DNA from: a virus
DNA: 58,712 nt
Direction: 5' to 3' (one strand)
Virus record (IMG/VR): IMGVR_UViG_3300042397_003130
Span: 1 to 58,712 of that record
Within the stretch, counting starts at the first letter, position 1; the number at the start of each line of letters is the position of its first letter. The notes under the pieces were generated by a model that did no database searches, was not told the origin of the DNA, and saw only the letters and a list, made by a program, of their open reading frames with translations. A program made the position numbers and the translations under genes. This document shows, in pieces, positions 1 through 7,213 of the stretch.

Positions 1-1
1 T

Positions 2-121
2 GTTATTGTAGATTTGTTTCACGACTATACTACTATCATTACACAAGAAGGATCTCAAATGAAGATCTATTGGGATGACAATGGAGAGTATTTAGAATAC
101 TTTATTACAGTTACAAATTAA
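2..121 (+). CDS. C-terminal part of an unknown protein (5' end outside window)
   Basis: An open frame enters from the left edge and ends at TAA 119-121, giving 39 visible residues, acidic and aromatic near the end (WDDNGEYLEYF). There is an internal ATG at 59, but the frame is open upstream of it, so the gene probably starts before the window. It lies directly ahead of the first early-type promoter. No family is recognised and function is unknown. Confidence 0.55.
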   Translation, partial: VIVDLFHDYTTIITQEGSQMKIYWDDNGEYLEYFITVTN

Positions 122-123
122 AA

Positions 124-157
124 GTTGCTAGTTACAAAGTTAGTTCGTATATTTAGG
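124..157 (+). promoter_or_regulatory. Class 1 (early-type) promoter, copy 1
   Basis: GTTGC (124-128), 19 bases, then TATATTTAGG (148-157), followed by TATCAATAATTAAAAC. The same arrangement with exactly 19 spacer bases occurs at 380, 871, 3010 and, with GTTGG, at 35436. TATATTTAG resembles the Bacteroidetes -7 box (TAnnTTTG) and GTTG the -33 box. The start codon lies 36 bases after the first base of the TATATTTAGG box. Confidence 0.75.
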
Positions 158-183
158 TATCAATAATTAAAACATATAAAATC

Positions 184-372
184 ATGGCAAAAGCATTTAA
201 AGAATTAAAGTTGATTAAAGTAAGATTCATTGAAGAGATTGATGAACTAATTGCAGAGTACAAAGAAGCAGGAACATCTCTTGATGATGTTGATTTTGAA
301 GAAGAATTATGTCAAACACTTTCGGACATTATTGATGATGTCAAAGAGAGAGATTGGGAAAGATCTTTTTAA
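184..372 (+). CDS. Small acidic hypothetical protein
   Basis: A 62-residue protein, rich in Asp and Glu, predicted largely helical (LIAEYKEAGTSLDDVDFEEEL). No signal peptide, membrane segment or metal motif is visible. It is the first complete gene behind class 1 promoter copy 1 and is followed by a second promoter copy, so it is probably a single-gene early unit. Small acidic early proteins of phages often bind host proteins, but nothing here shows that specifically. No family is recognised. Confidence 0.7.
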   Translation: MAKAFKELKLIKVRFIEEIDELIAEYKEAGTSLDDVDFEEELCQTLSDIIDDVKERDWERSF

Positions 373-379
373 AATAAAG

Positions 380-413
380 GTTGCTAGTTACAAAGTTAAT
401 TCATATATTTAGG
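380..413 (+). promoter_or_regulatory. Class 1 (early-type) promoter, copy 2
   Basis: GTTGC (380-384), 19 bases, TATATTTAGG (404-413). The stretch from GTTGC through TATCAATAATTAAAACA is almost identical to copy 1, including the spacer, so this looks like a duplicated promoter cassette. It serves the gene starting at 439. Confidence 0.75.
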
Positions 414-438
414 TATCAATAATTAAAACAAATAAGTT

Positions 439-648
439 ATGGAAGATTTAAAACAATTTTTAGAAACATCGTTTAAAGGATTAGAGAGAGGATTAGTAGC
501 AACTCCTAATAAGAGAGAGGACTTAGAAGCCTTTGCTAAAGCCAATGGAGGTTCAATGGATATATTATTAATGCAGATGGCTATGAACTTTGGTTATAAG
601 ATAGCATTAGAGAATGTTCAAGCTGTATTAGATAGCGAGGCAGCATAG
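439..648 (+). CDS. Small hypothetical protein
   Basis: A 69-residue protein starting MEDLKQFLETSFKGLERG, apparently soluble and helical. The opening EDLKQFLE faintly recalls the leaders of the internal-head candidates further right (ENFDLKKFLVE), but the similarity is short and this gene sits in the early region, so I do not include it in that set. It ends at TAG 646-648, immediately before the ATG of the next gene at 649, suggesting translational coupling. No family is recognised. Confidence 0.65.
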   Translation: MEDLKQFLETSFKGLERGLVATPNKREDLEAFAKANGGSMDILLMQMAMNFGYKIALENVQAVLDSEAA

Positions 649-879
649 ATGGGAGAGCAATGTATAAAGGGTAAGTGGAAGCTAAGAGCTCCTCAAAAGC
701 TTCCTAAGACTCTTACTCCAATGTTAGGGATGGTATATGAAGGACAAGATAAGTTCTTTGGTAGAAAGATAATAGGATTGTTAGTACAGATGCATAGAGA
801 GAATGATGAAGCAGTCTTAAGAACTAAAAGTAATAAGCTAGTCTCAGTAGATAAAAGATCATTAAAAATAGTTGCTTAA
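649..879 (+). CDS. Small basic hypothetical protein
   Basis: A 76-residue basic protein (KGKWKLRAPQKLPKTLTP) with a predicted beta-rich C-terminal half (KIIGLLVQMHRENDEAVLRT). Its start codon directly follows the stop of the gene at 439, so the two form a bicistronic early unit. The -33-like GTTGC of the next promoter lies inside its last codons (871-875). No family recognised; the small beta-barrel-like appearance is only an impression. Confidence 0.65.
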   Translation: MGEQCIKGKWKLRAPQKLPKTLTPMLGMVYEGQDKFFGRKIIGLLVQMHRENDEAVLRTKSNKLVSVDKRSLKIVA

Positions 880-904
880 TTAAATAATAGTTCTTATATT
901 TAGG
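871..904 (+). promoter_or_regulatory. Class 1 (early-type) promoter, copy 3
   Basis: GTTGC (871-875, inside the end of the preceding gene), 19 bases, TATATTTAGG (895-904), then TATCAATAATTAAAACA. The spacer differs from copies 1 and 2 while both boxes and their distance are kept, which is the pattern expected for a functional promoter rather than a recent copy. Confidence 0.75.
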
Positions 905-930
905 TATCAATAATTAAAACAAGATACAAT

Positions 931-1194
931 ATGACAAGAGAACAATTTTTAAATGGAGTAAGCTTTAAAGTAAAAGGACCATCTTATAAAGGAGCTGAGA
1001 CTTATTACTATGATGATTGTATAATGAAACAATCTAGATCTTCTATAGATGAAGAAGTATTATATAAAGGCCATCATGCCAATGTATTAAAGATAGGAAG
1101 GGTAGGCTTTACAGCTTTTAGCTTTGTAATGAATAAGAAAGTAGTAGTTAGGTATCGATTTGAAGACTTGGTAGAATTTATAAGAGAGGCTTAG
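931..1194 (+). CDS. Small hypothetical protein
   Basis: An 87-residue basic, aromatic-rich protein (ETYYYDDCIMKQSRSS; VVVRYRFEDLVEFIREA). It appears to be a compact soluble alpha/beta protein. It is the last gene of the early cluster: its stop codon (1192-1194) lies inside the loop of a strong terminator hairpin, so transcription from promoter copy 3 should end here. No family is recognised. Confidence 0.65.
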   Translation: MTREQFLNGVSFKVKGPSYKGAETYYYDDCIMKQSRSSIDEEVLYKGHHANVLKIGRVGFTAFSFVMNKKVVVRYRFEDLVEFIREA

Positions 1195-1207
1195 GCCTCT
1201 TTTTTTT
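1185..1207 (+). terminator. Intrinsic terminator at the end of the early cluster
   Basis: AGAGGC (1185-1190), loop TTAG (1191-1194), GCCTCT (1195-1200), then a T run to 1207. The stem overlaps the last codons and stop of the gene at 931. Confidence 0.85.
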
Positions 1208-1214
1208 CTTGTAG

Positions 1215-1247
1215 GTCAAGGTGACGTCAAGGTGAGGTCAAGTTGAG
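1215..1247 (+). repeat. Three tandem 11-bp repeats (iteron-like)
   Basis: GTCAAGGTGAC (1215-1225), GTCAAGGTGAG (1226-1236) and GTCAAGTTGAG (1237-1247) stand head to tail with one or two changes between units. They begin just after the terminator. The arrangement resembles iterons or a protein-binding array, but no function is demonstrated. Confidence 0.8.
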
Positions 1248-1342
1248 AGAAGTTTGATAGTTAAGTTCCCTCAACGGGTTGGTACTCGGGTATCCGGAGC
1301 CACATAGAGTAATCTATTTCTGATAAAAATTGAGGTATGGGG

Positions 1343-1360
1343 GTATATATTTATATATAC
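1343..1360. repeat. Perfect 18-bp AT palindrome
   Basis: GTATATAT, TT, ATATATAC: an 8-bp inverted repeat around two bases, inside the gene-free region. It could be an operator or an unwinding element; the AT-rich sequence makes a chance occurrence possible. Confidence 0.6.
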
Positions 1361-1641
1361 TACATAGCTTTAAGAGAGATGTTGTTATGGACCCAACCAA
1401 TCCAATCCTAGTCCTTCCAAAGGAAGAATTACTGCCCAAGTTGTCCTCTCTCTAAAGTTTGGTCTATATAGCTGCTAAACCCTAGCACGGTTACCACCTA
1501 TACCCCTAACCTACCTCTTATATTGTATTATGAACTTTTATTTCTTATATTTAATATAGAACATTTTGATCAATTTTCCAACTACCCCCAGTTTTTTTCC
1601 GGAAAATTTTTCATTATAAGAAAGATATATATTTATATAAG

Positions 1642-2070
1642 ATGAAAAGACTAAATAGCAACAGCATATTTGATATATTTTCTGCTACAGATGAGGAAGT
1701 ATATAAAGAACATAACGTAGAGGATTTACTAAAAGATCCAGTTATTCGATTCGGTACAATGGTAACAGGTGTGGAGAATTATTATGTAATGGATCTTTTA
1801 TATACAAAGAAGTTAGGCGAAAAGTATCTCTCCAATAAAGAAAATATTAAACTAAGGTATTTTACAGACCTTATGCAATATATCGGGAGCATTGAGGATC
1901 TACAGTCAGATACGCTATCTATTATAGAGGAAGAATTCGGAAGGGAGGCTATTGTATATGCTTTAGAAGAAATGATAGAGACTTTTATTTTGGTAGAGCA
2001 TTATGAAAAATGTGCTATTTTACAGAAATATTTCGACCTTTTTTCCTTAAAAAAGTTGGAAGATTGTTAA
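1642..2070 (+). CDS. Hypothetical acidic protein
   Basis: A 142-residue acidic, probably all-helical soluble protein (LQYIGSIEDLQSD, IIEEEFGREAIVYALEEMIETF). There is no signal peptide or membrane segment. A TATTTAT element (1630-1636) lies only six bases ahead of the ATG, inside a run of TA steps, so its promoter is uncertain. It starts directly after the gene-free region and is followed by a small membrane protein. No family is recognised. Confidence 0.7.
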   Translation: MKRLNSNSIFDIFSATDEEVYKEHNVEDLLKDPVIRFGTMVTGVENYYVMDLLYTKKLGEKYLSNKENIKLRYFTDLMQYIGSIEDLQSDTLSIIEEEFGREAIVYALEEMIETFILVEHYEKCAILQKYFDLFSLKKLEDC

Positions 2071-2111
2071 TAAATTCTTATCTTTATGTATAATTTAAAA
2101 ACAAAAAGGTT

Positions 2112-2309
2112 ATGGGAACGTTAATTTTAAACGTATTAATTCAATACGGAGCTATTGGATTTATTTGTGCAGCATTTGTAGATCTATCCATTCGTCTAAC
2201 AAGATCAAGTGAACCATTCACTCTTATGGAGATCTTAGGTACTATTATTGCTTGGCCTATAGTAGCAGGTGCTTTCTTAACTTCGGTATTTGAAGATTTT
2301 TTCAACTAA
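2112..2309 (+). CDS. Small integral membrane protein
   Basis: A 65-residue protein with two predicted membrane helices, roughly residues 5-25 (ILNVLIQYGAIGFICAAFV) and 38-58 (LMEILGTIIAWPIVAGAFLTS), joined by a short basic loop (IRLTRSSEP). The form would fit a phage inner-membrane protein involved in lysis timing or superinfection exclusion, but no family signature is present. It sits between an unknown acidic protein and the T5orf172 protein with short spacers, probably in one transcript. Confidence 0.65.
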   Translation: MGTLILNVLIQYGAIGFICAAFVDLSIRLTRSSEPFTLMEILGTIIAWPIVAGAFLTSVFEDFFN

Positions 2310-2324
2310 AAAAATAAAACGGTT

Positions 2325-2957
2325 ATGTATAGAGATAAAATTAGTATGGCAGAGGCCATGTCCTTGGAATTAATAGGGGAAATTACTATTGTTGATTCTT
2401 CACCAGAGTCTGTTTTGCCTTACCCTAAGGTAGGAAAGAAGTGGAAAGAGAACTTCATTACACTACAATCCAAACACAGACATATATCTCCAGGTAAACT
2501 CCTTGACTTTCTTTCGGCAAGATATCTTATAGAGGTATCTGAAGGACAAGTAGACCAGGATACAAATACTTTCTCCTGGAGATACTTCCATGGTATAGAG
2601 AATAAGAAGATACAGGAGAGGTCTACTGATGATATCGAGTATGTTTACGTTCTGGTTAATCCCGGGTATACTTCCCTCGTTAAGATAGGAATGACCATTC
2701 ATGACGTTCCTAGGAGAGTCACGGCAATAAACGCTACAGCCACAGTTGAGGAATGGGTTCCAAAATTTGCTCTTCCTGTAAAGAAAGGCTCTGCTTTAAA
2801 AGTGGAGAAGGCCGTTCACAAGCATTTTTCTTCCGTTAGGGTTTCTTCTGATAGAGGAGGTTCTAGAGAGTTTTTCAAGGTAACCCCTTTTGAGGCTTTT
2901 GATAAGATTCGCGAGGTAGGAGCATTGTTTACGGTAGGGGAATGCATAATTTATTAG
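2325..2957 (+). CDS. T5orf172/GIY-YIG-type domain protein
   Basis: A 210-residue protein. The C-terminal half (about residues 105-200) matches the T5orf172/MUG113 branch of the GIY-YIG nuclease superfamily: YVYVLVNPGYTSLVKIGMT contains the paired YVYVL and VKIGMT strands, followed by the conserved RR (DVPRRVTAIN) and a later ExxxH segment (KVEKAVHKHFS). The N-terminal 100 residues look like a separate helical domain. Members of this family are common in phages and may act as nucleases or DNA-binding accessories; activity is not shown. It is the last gene before promoter copy 4. Confidence 0.75.
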   Translation: MYRDKISMAEAMSLELIGEITIVDSSPESVLPYPKVGKKWKENFITLQSKHRHISPGKLLDFLSARYLIEVSEGQVDQDTNTFSWRYFHGIENKKIQERSTDDIEYVYVLVNPGYTSLVKIGMTIHDVPRRVTAINATATVEEWVPKFALPVKKGSALKVEKAVHKHFSSVRVSSDRGGSREFFKVTPFEAFDKIREVGALFTVGECIIY

Positions 2958-3009
2958 GGATATATAAAAAATCTTGCGCGGCGATTCTTCGAAAATAACT
3001 TGTAAAATA

Positions 3010-3043
3010 GTTGCTCCCCTCCTTTTTTCTCCGTATATTTAGG
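3010..3043 (+). promoter_or_regulatory. Class 1 (early-type) promoter, copy 4
   Basis: GTTGC (3010-3014), 19 bases that are entirely different from the other copies (C/T-rich), TATATTTAGG (3034-3043). Conservation of boxes and spacing with a divergent spacer supports real promoter function. The lipoprotein gene starts 30 bases after the first base of the second box. Confidence 0.75.
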
Positions 3044-3063
3044 TACAATCAAAAAGATATGTT

Positions 3064-3717
3064 ATGAAACAGTTAAAAAATTTATTCTTATTACTTCTTT
3101 CTTTATTCGTATTTAGTTGTTCTACTCCTGAAATCGAACCTAATGTATGTTTAAACGGTAATTGTGGGGCTGAATTCCGAATTGATACCCAAGGACATCC
3201 TGGAACTTATCAAGATGCTCAAGGTGTTTGGCATATTAAACATGCTGGATTGAATTATTTTACAGTAAAAGGTGATGTAAATGAATTGGATCCTCACTAT
3301 GTTATTAATGGAATTCCTTTAGTAAGCGTGGGTTTTGACTCTAATTTCTTCTATACACCAGGGAATGTTATATGGACCTACCCTGTTTATTCTTACTTAG
3401 GCCTATGGTCAAGCAATCAAATGAACACTCCTATTCCTGTTGGAACACAAACTTATACCTTCCCACAGCTTATAGGACAAACAAACATAATGAACCTAAC
3501 AGGATATACTATTCAACGCAATCCTAATGTGAATGTAAATCACCCAGCATATAAGACTTATTTCGCTACATACAGCAAATACACTTACAGGCCTCAGCAA
3601 TCCATGACGTTTTTTCCGGATTTCATAGGTAGATCTGCTACAATTTACATAGAAGTTACTTTAGGAGAGAACAAAAAAACCATTTTAAAAGAGTTAAAAG
3701 TAGTGTTTGAACCATAG
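3064..3717 (+). CDS. Phage-encoded lipoprotein
   Basis: A 217-residue protein with a typical lipoprotein signal: basic start (MKQLK), a hydrophobic core (NLFLLLLSLFVF) and a lipobox ending VFSC, with Cys19 as the likely lipidated residue followed by STPEIEP. The rest is a beta-rich extracytoplasmic domain with two early cysteines (VCLNGNCGAEF) and many aromatic residues. It stands alone behind an early-type promoter, so it is probably expressed early and placed in the host envelope. Known phage lipoproteins of this style block superinfection or modify the host surface; that role is inferred from context only. Confidence 0.75.
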   Translation: MKQLKNLFLLLLSLFVFSCSTPEIEPNVCLNGNCGAEFRIDTQGHPGTYQDAQGVWHIKHAGLNYFTVKGDVNELDPHYVINGIPLVSVGFDSNFFYTPGNVIWTYPVYSYLGLWSSNQMNTPIPVGTQTYTFPQLIGQTNIMNLTGYTIQRNPNVNVNHPAYKTYFATYSKYTYRPQQSMTFFPDFIGRSATIYIEVTLGENKKTILKELKVVFEP

Positions 3718-3805
3718 GAGTTGTTTCCCAAAAAAAAAGTTCATAACTTACCCCTATATGGATTTATAAAGTATAAAGAAGTATTAATAAACTAAAAATA
3801 AAAAA

Positions 3806-3979
3806 ATGAGAAACAAGACCTTATTTGAACAGAAATTAGAAAGATTTGAATCCGAAGTAAAGAAAATCGGGTATCATATACACCGTAATGAACAAGCGGA
3901 AGGTTATGCAAAAGTTGAAGAGTTATTAGAAAAGATAGGGGATATGAGAACTCTACTAAATACCGAACACCAAGACTAA
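3806..3979 (+). CDS. Small hypothetical protein (57 residues)
   Basis: ATG at 3806, TAA at 3977-3979. The protein begins MRNKTLFEQKLERFESEVKK and ends LLNTEHQD; it is charged and probably a single coiled helix pair. Its stop overlaps the next start (TAATG at 3977-3981), which supports it as a real, coupled gene despite its length. No family is recognised. Confidence 0.65.
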   Translation: MRNKTLFEQKLERFESEVKKIGYHIHRNEQAEGYAKVEELLEKIGDMRTLLNTEHQD

Positions 3980-4716
3980 TGAACCTTTCGGCAGAACAGA
4001 TTGAAAAGAATTGGGATAAGCATCTTAAAATTGTAGATACTTTTATTACCGGAGAACGTAAAGAAAAGTTAACACATCTTTACTGTTCTTTAGGTGAGGA
4101 GATGATTATGGCTCCTGCTTCCGGTAAACCTACTTATCATAATGCCTTCCCGGGAGGGTATATTGACCATGTCAACCGAGTTGTTCACTGTGCTTTAAAG
4201 ACAAAACAACTATGGCAGGAAATGGGAGCTACTATTGATTTTAATGATGAAGAGTTAGTTTTTGCTGCTCTTAACCATGATTTAGGAAAAATAGGCTTTA
4301 AAGGGCAACCAAATTACCTTCCTCAAACAGATGCCTGGAGAAGAGATAAATTAGGAGAAGTTTATACGCATAATAAAGACCTTTCTTTTATGCTTATTCA
4401 AGACCGTTCCCTTTTTATTCTTCAGCAAAATGGTATAGCTATGAATGAGAAAGAATATTTAGCTATTAAATTACATGACGGATTGTATGACGATGTTAAT
4501 AAACCTTATTACATGACTTTTAATCCAGATTCTAAATTAAGAACTAATATAGTTTATATTTTACATCAAGCAGATTTCCTAGCTTCTAAAATAGAATACG
4601 ATGCTTGGAAAGCTTCAGGAGGAACTTCTACACCAAAAGTAGAGAAGACAACTTCTTCTACAGGTAAGAAAGTAAATGCCTCAGAAGGATTAATGAATTT
4701 AGTAAAAGGAATTTAA
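3979..4716 (+). CDS. HD-domain phosphohydrolase
   Basis: A 245-residue protein with an HD-superfamily metal site. His54 and His64 lie in PTYHNAFPGGYIDHV and the doublet His100-Asp101 in AALNHDLGKIG; an aspartate in HQADFLASK (about residue 195) would be the distal ligand. HD proteins hydrolyse nucleotides, cyclic nucleotides or nucleic-acid phosphoesters; the substrate cannot be told from sequence. The C-terminus is a Ser/Thr/Lys-rich tail. It is coupled to the 57-residue gene upstream and lies just ahead of the sigma factor gene, so a nucleotide-metabolism or regulatory role is plausible. Confidence 0.8.
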   Translation: MNLSAEQIEKNWDKHLKIVDTFITGERKEKLTHLYCSLGEEMIMAPASGKPTYHNAFPGGYIDHVNRVVHCALKTKQLWQEMGATIDFNDEELVFAALNHDLGKIGFKGQPNYLPQTDAWRRDKLGEVYTHNKDLSFMLIQDRSLFILQQNGIAMNEKEYLAIKLHDGLYDDVNKPYYMTFNPDSKLRTNIVYILHQADFLASKIEYDAWKASGGTSTPKVEKTTSSTGKKVNASEGLMNLVKGI

Positions 4717-4717
4717 T

Positions 4718-5011
4718 ATGGAAATAATAGCAGGAATTTTAGGGGTAATTATTGTAGTACTAGTCTATGTAGTTTATAATCTAAATCGTAAGGTAATCAA
4801 ACAAGAAGACGTGTTAGAGTACCAAGTTGATTATTTAAGGAAAGTTTCGTATCTTATTAGTGAATCAAAAATTTACGTTGAACAATTAGATGAGTCAGGA
4901 GCATTTAGATCAGATGATGAAGTAGGAGTTTTCTTCAATTTCATGAAAGAAATACAAGATACAATAAATGATTTCCGTCTCCCAGAAGACTATGGCAAAA
5001 CCACCAAATAA
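4718..5011 (+). CDS. Small membrane-anchored protein
   Basis: A 97-residue protein with one N-terminal membrane helix (about residues 4-22, IIAGILGVIIVVLVYVVYNL) followed by a charged helical, coiled-coil-like domain. The topology suggests N-out with a cytoplasmic tail or the reverse. It lies one base after the HD gene, and its last 20 bases overlap the chosen start of the sigma gene. No family is recognised; a spanin-like or signal-anchor role is possible but unsupported. Confidence 0.65.
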   Translation: MEIIAGILGVIIVVLVYVVYNLNRKVIKQEDVLEYQVDYLRKVSYLISESKIYVEQLDESGAFRSDDEVGVFFNFMKEIQDTINDFRLPEDYGKTTK

Positions 5012-5690
5012 AGATAACTACTATTTCACACAAGAAACAGAGGATGCAATCGTAAGATATAACGCATCCTCTGATCCTGTTTTTAGGGATAATGTATTTA
5101 AAAAAGAGATATATCACCCCCTTTATAAACTAGCAGAGAATATTATACATACTTTTAAATTTTACTACTTAGATGTAGATAGTATAGAGGATTTAAAGTT
5201 AGATGTAGTTAGCATGCTTGTAGAAGAGAAACTTCATAGATTTGACTCTACCAACGGAGCTAAAGCATTTTCCTATTTCCAAACAATAGTAAAGAGGTGG
5301 CTTATCAATTACAATAACCGTAATTATAAGAAACTAAAGCAAATAGGGTCTTTCGAAGAAATGGAAGATTCTTATGAAGTAGAAGGTTTACCGGATTCTG
5401 AAAGAAGAATAACTCTAGCAGTGATAGTAAATTACTTTGTTGAAAGTAGTTATGATAATATGGAGGAGATCTTCCCTAAAGAACAAGACCAGAGAGTAGC
5501 AGATGCTATTCTAACCTTATTTAAAACACGTCATGATTTAGAGATTTTTAGAAAGAAAGCTCTGTATATCTACATAAGAGAAATGACTGATTGTGAAACT
5601 CCTACACTTACACGGGTAATATCTAAACTAAAAGAAGAGTTCTATAAAATATACAAAACCTACCAAGATGCAGGTTTTTCTATTCAATAA
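4992..5690 (+). CDS. gp55-like late-transcription sigma factor
   Basis: I use the ATG at 4992 (MAKPPNKDNYY) rather than the upstream ATG at 4968, which would overlap the preceding gene further; this gives 232 residues. Residues about 45-105 resemble sigma region 2 of T4 gp55-type factors: a helix with DLKLDVVSMLVEEKLHRFD followed by AKAFSYFQTIVKRWLINY, the aromatic-rich core that would contact RNA polymerase and the -10 element. Gp55 directs host RNA polymerase to phage late promoters. It sits immediately upstream of the baseplate genes. A TATTTAT element before most structural units is the likely target. The assignment rests on motif style and context, not on an alignment. Confidence 0.7.
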   Translation: MAKPPNKDNYYFTQETEDAIVRYNASSDPVFRDNVFKKEIYHPLYKLAENIIHTFKFYYLDVDSIEDLKLDVVSMLVEEKLHRFDSTNGAKAFSYFQTIVKRWLINYNNRNYKKLKQIGSFEEMEDSYEVEGLPDSERRITLAVIVNYFVESSYDNMEEIFPKEQDQRVADAILTLFKTRHDLEIFRKKALYIYIREMTDCETPTLTRVISKLKEEFYKIYKTYQDAGFSIQ

Positions 5691-5702
5691 CATATCTTTC
5701 GA

Positions 5703-5709
5703 TATTTAT
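5703..5709 (+). promoter_or_regulatory. Candidate late promoter (TATTTAT)
   Basis: TATTTAT in GATATTTATATAATAAATAG, 21 bases from its first base to the ATG at 5724. It heads the baseplate operon. The reverse complement of TATTTATA is TATAAATA, the T4 late box, but the orientation here differs. Confidence 0.5.
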
Positions 5710-5723
5710 ATAATAAATAGACT

Positions 5724-6074
5724 ATGGGATTAGAGACAACAATATTTGGAAAAAAGACCGTTTCTGATGTTTTAAAAGAAATTTACGACAATTCTAAGAA
5801 TAAAGAGAAACAGATTAACGCTCTTATTGGAGAGTTAAAACCTCTTGTTGAGAACATAGGAGATGCAACTTTAGTTGTTCCTATGATTAAAGAGTATTTA
5901 GAAGTTGGAGTAAAGAATGACGAACATCTTATTAAAATGGTAGCACTTGTTCAAAGACTTGAAGGAACAGGAAAAGGGTCTGAAACAGACTTTTTTAACC
6001 CAGAAGAGCTTGCAAAACTAATGGAACAGAGTGAAGAACTAGGGAAGCAATTAGATAAAAAAGACGAAGAGTAA
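5724..6074 (+). CDS. Hypothetical protein upstream of the gp5-like spike
   Basis: A 116-residue, mostly helical soluble protein (VSDVLKEIYDNSKNKEKQIN; LAKLMEQSEELGKQLDKKDEE). It ends with a TAATG overlap to the spike gene, so the two are translationally coupled. Its position as first gene of the baseplate operon suggests a structural or assembly (chaperone-like) role in the baseplate hub. No named family is recognised. Confidence 0.7.
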   Translation: MGLETTIFGKKTVSDVLKEIYDNSKNKEKQINALIGELKPLVENIGDATLVVPMIKEYLEVGVKNDEHLIKMVALVQRLEGTGKGSETDFFNPEELAKLMEQSEELGKQLDKKDEE

Positions 6075-7213
6075 TGGCGAGTAAATCACATTTTACACCC
6101 AGTAAAGGCTCTTCAGGAAGTTCTACAGGAGGATCGTCATCAGGAGGACAGTTTGGAAGAGTAGTAAGCACTATTCTATCTATAAACGACCCTAACTGTA
6201 AAGACCCCTCTATGTTAAATGGAGTATTCTATAAATTCCCTAAAGTACCAGGGGATGAAAGTCAAATAGATTCTTTACAGTTTGCTTACCAAGGAAGTGC
6301 TACAATGAGGGTGATCCCTATGGAAGGTGAAATGGTTCAGATAGAATCAGCACCAGGAGCAAATAGTCAAGGAACACCAGGTGCGACAGTGAAATACTGG
6401 ACTAAAATAGTTAATATCTGGAACTCACCTCATCATAATGCCTCTCCAGATACAAAGCAAGTAGGGTGGCAAGATAGGTTAATAGGGGGGGCAGCAGAAG
6501 CAGCTAACATAAATCCACTACAGGCAGCACCTGGAGATACTTTAATAGAAGGTAGATTAGGTCAATCTATAAGATTTGGAGGAAATAGAGGAGTAGAATC
6601 TACTTTAATTGGAGATTCAAATAATGGAAGCCCTTTAATCATTATAAGTAATGGTCAAATAGCTACAGATAACGGGATAGATCCTATAGAAGAAAATATA
6701 AACGATGATTTTAATTCCTTATATTTTACATCAAAACACGTAATACCGCTTAAGTCTATTAATACAAAAAGAGATTCTTACGATGTACCGCCTATCACTT
6801 CTGATAGGTATTTAGGTAACCAAGTACTTTTGAATGGAGGAAGGTTATACTTTAATGCAAAAGAGGATAGTGCTTTTATTTCCGCTAAAGAATCTATAGG
6901 ATTAAATGCAAGAACTTTAAATTTCGATGCAACAGACTATATGTGTGTAGATGCCAAGCAGATATACTTAGGGGTAAAAGCTAGAACAGCAAGAACAAAA
7001 GAACCTGTAATATTAGGAAGACAGTTAGAAAACTGGATGAATTCTCTATTAGATGCACTAAGTAGTGTAGCATCTGCATTATCATCAGCTGCAGCAGTAA
7101 GCGGAGGTCCAGTAACACAACTAAACGCAGCAGGACCAGAACTACAAGCAGTAGTAAAATCTTTAAGAACTCAGATAAAACAATTTCAATCAAATAAAGT
7201 CTTCACAGAGTAA
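6074..7213 (+). CDS. gp5-like baseplate hub/central spike protein
   Basis: A 379-residue protein with a Ser/Gly-rich leader (residues 1-25), an OB-fold-like domain (about 26-120: GRVVSTILSIND, ATMRVIPMEGEMVQIES, KIVNIWNSPHHN) and a C-terminal beta-rich part with short repeating strands (LNGGRLYFNAKEDSAFISAKESIGLNARTLNFDA, written here in parts) typical of a trimeric spike. T4 gp5 carries a lysozyme domain between these parts; here the interval is short and I see no lysozyme motif. It should form the cell-puncturing tip of the tail tube. Coupled to its neighbours by TAATG overlaps on both sides. Confidence 0.75.
   Translation: MASKSHFTPSKGSSGSSTGGSSSGGQFGRVVSTILSINDPNCKDPSMLNGVFYKFPKVPGDESQIDSLQFAYQGSATMRVIPMEGEMVQIESAPGANSQGTPGATVKYWTKIVNIWNSPHHNASPDTKQVGWQDRLIGGAAEAANINPLQAAPGDTLIEGRLGQSIRFGGNRGVESTLIGDSNNGSPLIIISNGQIATDNGIDPIEENINDDFNSLYFTSKHVIPLKSINTKRDSYDVPPITSDRYLGNQVLLNGGRLYFNAKEDSAFISAKESIGLNARTLNFDATDYMCVDAKQIYLGVKARTARTKEPVILGRQLENWMNSLLDALSSVASALSSAAAVSGGPVTQLNAAGPELQAVVKSLRTQIKQFQSNKVFTE

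Larger units (their letters stand above)
1208..1641. other. Gene-free region with direct repeats and palindromes
   Basis: About 430 bases with no convincing ORF on either strand, the largest gap in the window. It holds three tandem 11-base repeats GTCAAGGTGAS (1215-1247), a hairpin-like CTCGG/CCGGAG element near 1287-1301, an 18-base perfect palindrome (1343-1360) and a palindrome TTTTCCGGAAAA (1595-1606). The plus strand from about 1390 to 1520 is C-rich, so the minus strand there has several short G runs. Cytosine runs are rare elsewhere in this genome. It could be an origin, a structured RNA or a regulatory region. I found no tRNA-like T-arm. Confidence 0.6.

Noticed and set aside
439-648. 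Start MEDLKQFLE as a packaging leader
   Set aside because: Similarity to class A is short, there is no I/L-x-E at the expected distance with a following small residue, and the gene is in the early region.
1208-1641. tRNA genes in the gene-free region
   Set aside because: No T-arm (GTTCRA) with a matching acceptor stem was found on either strand by eye; none was seen elsewhere in the window either.
2958-3009. GC-rich patch CTTGCGCGGCGATTCTTCGA as a terminator
   Set aside because: No convincing stem with a following T run could be drawn.
4968-4991. Upstream ATG for the sigma factor gene
   Set aside because: It would extend the overlap with the membrane-protein gene; the ATG at 4992 gives a natural MAKPPNKD start.
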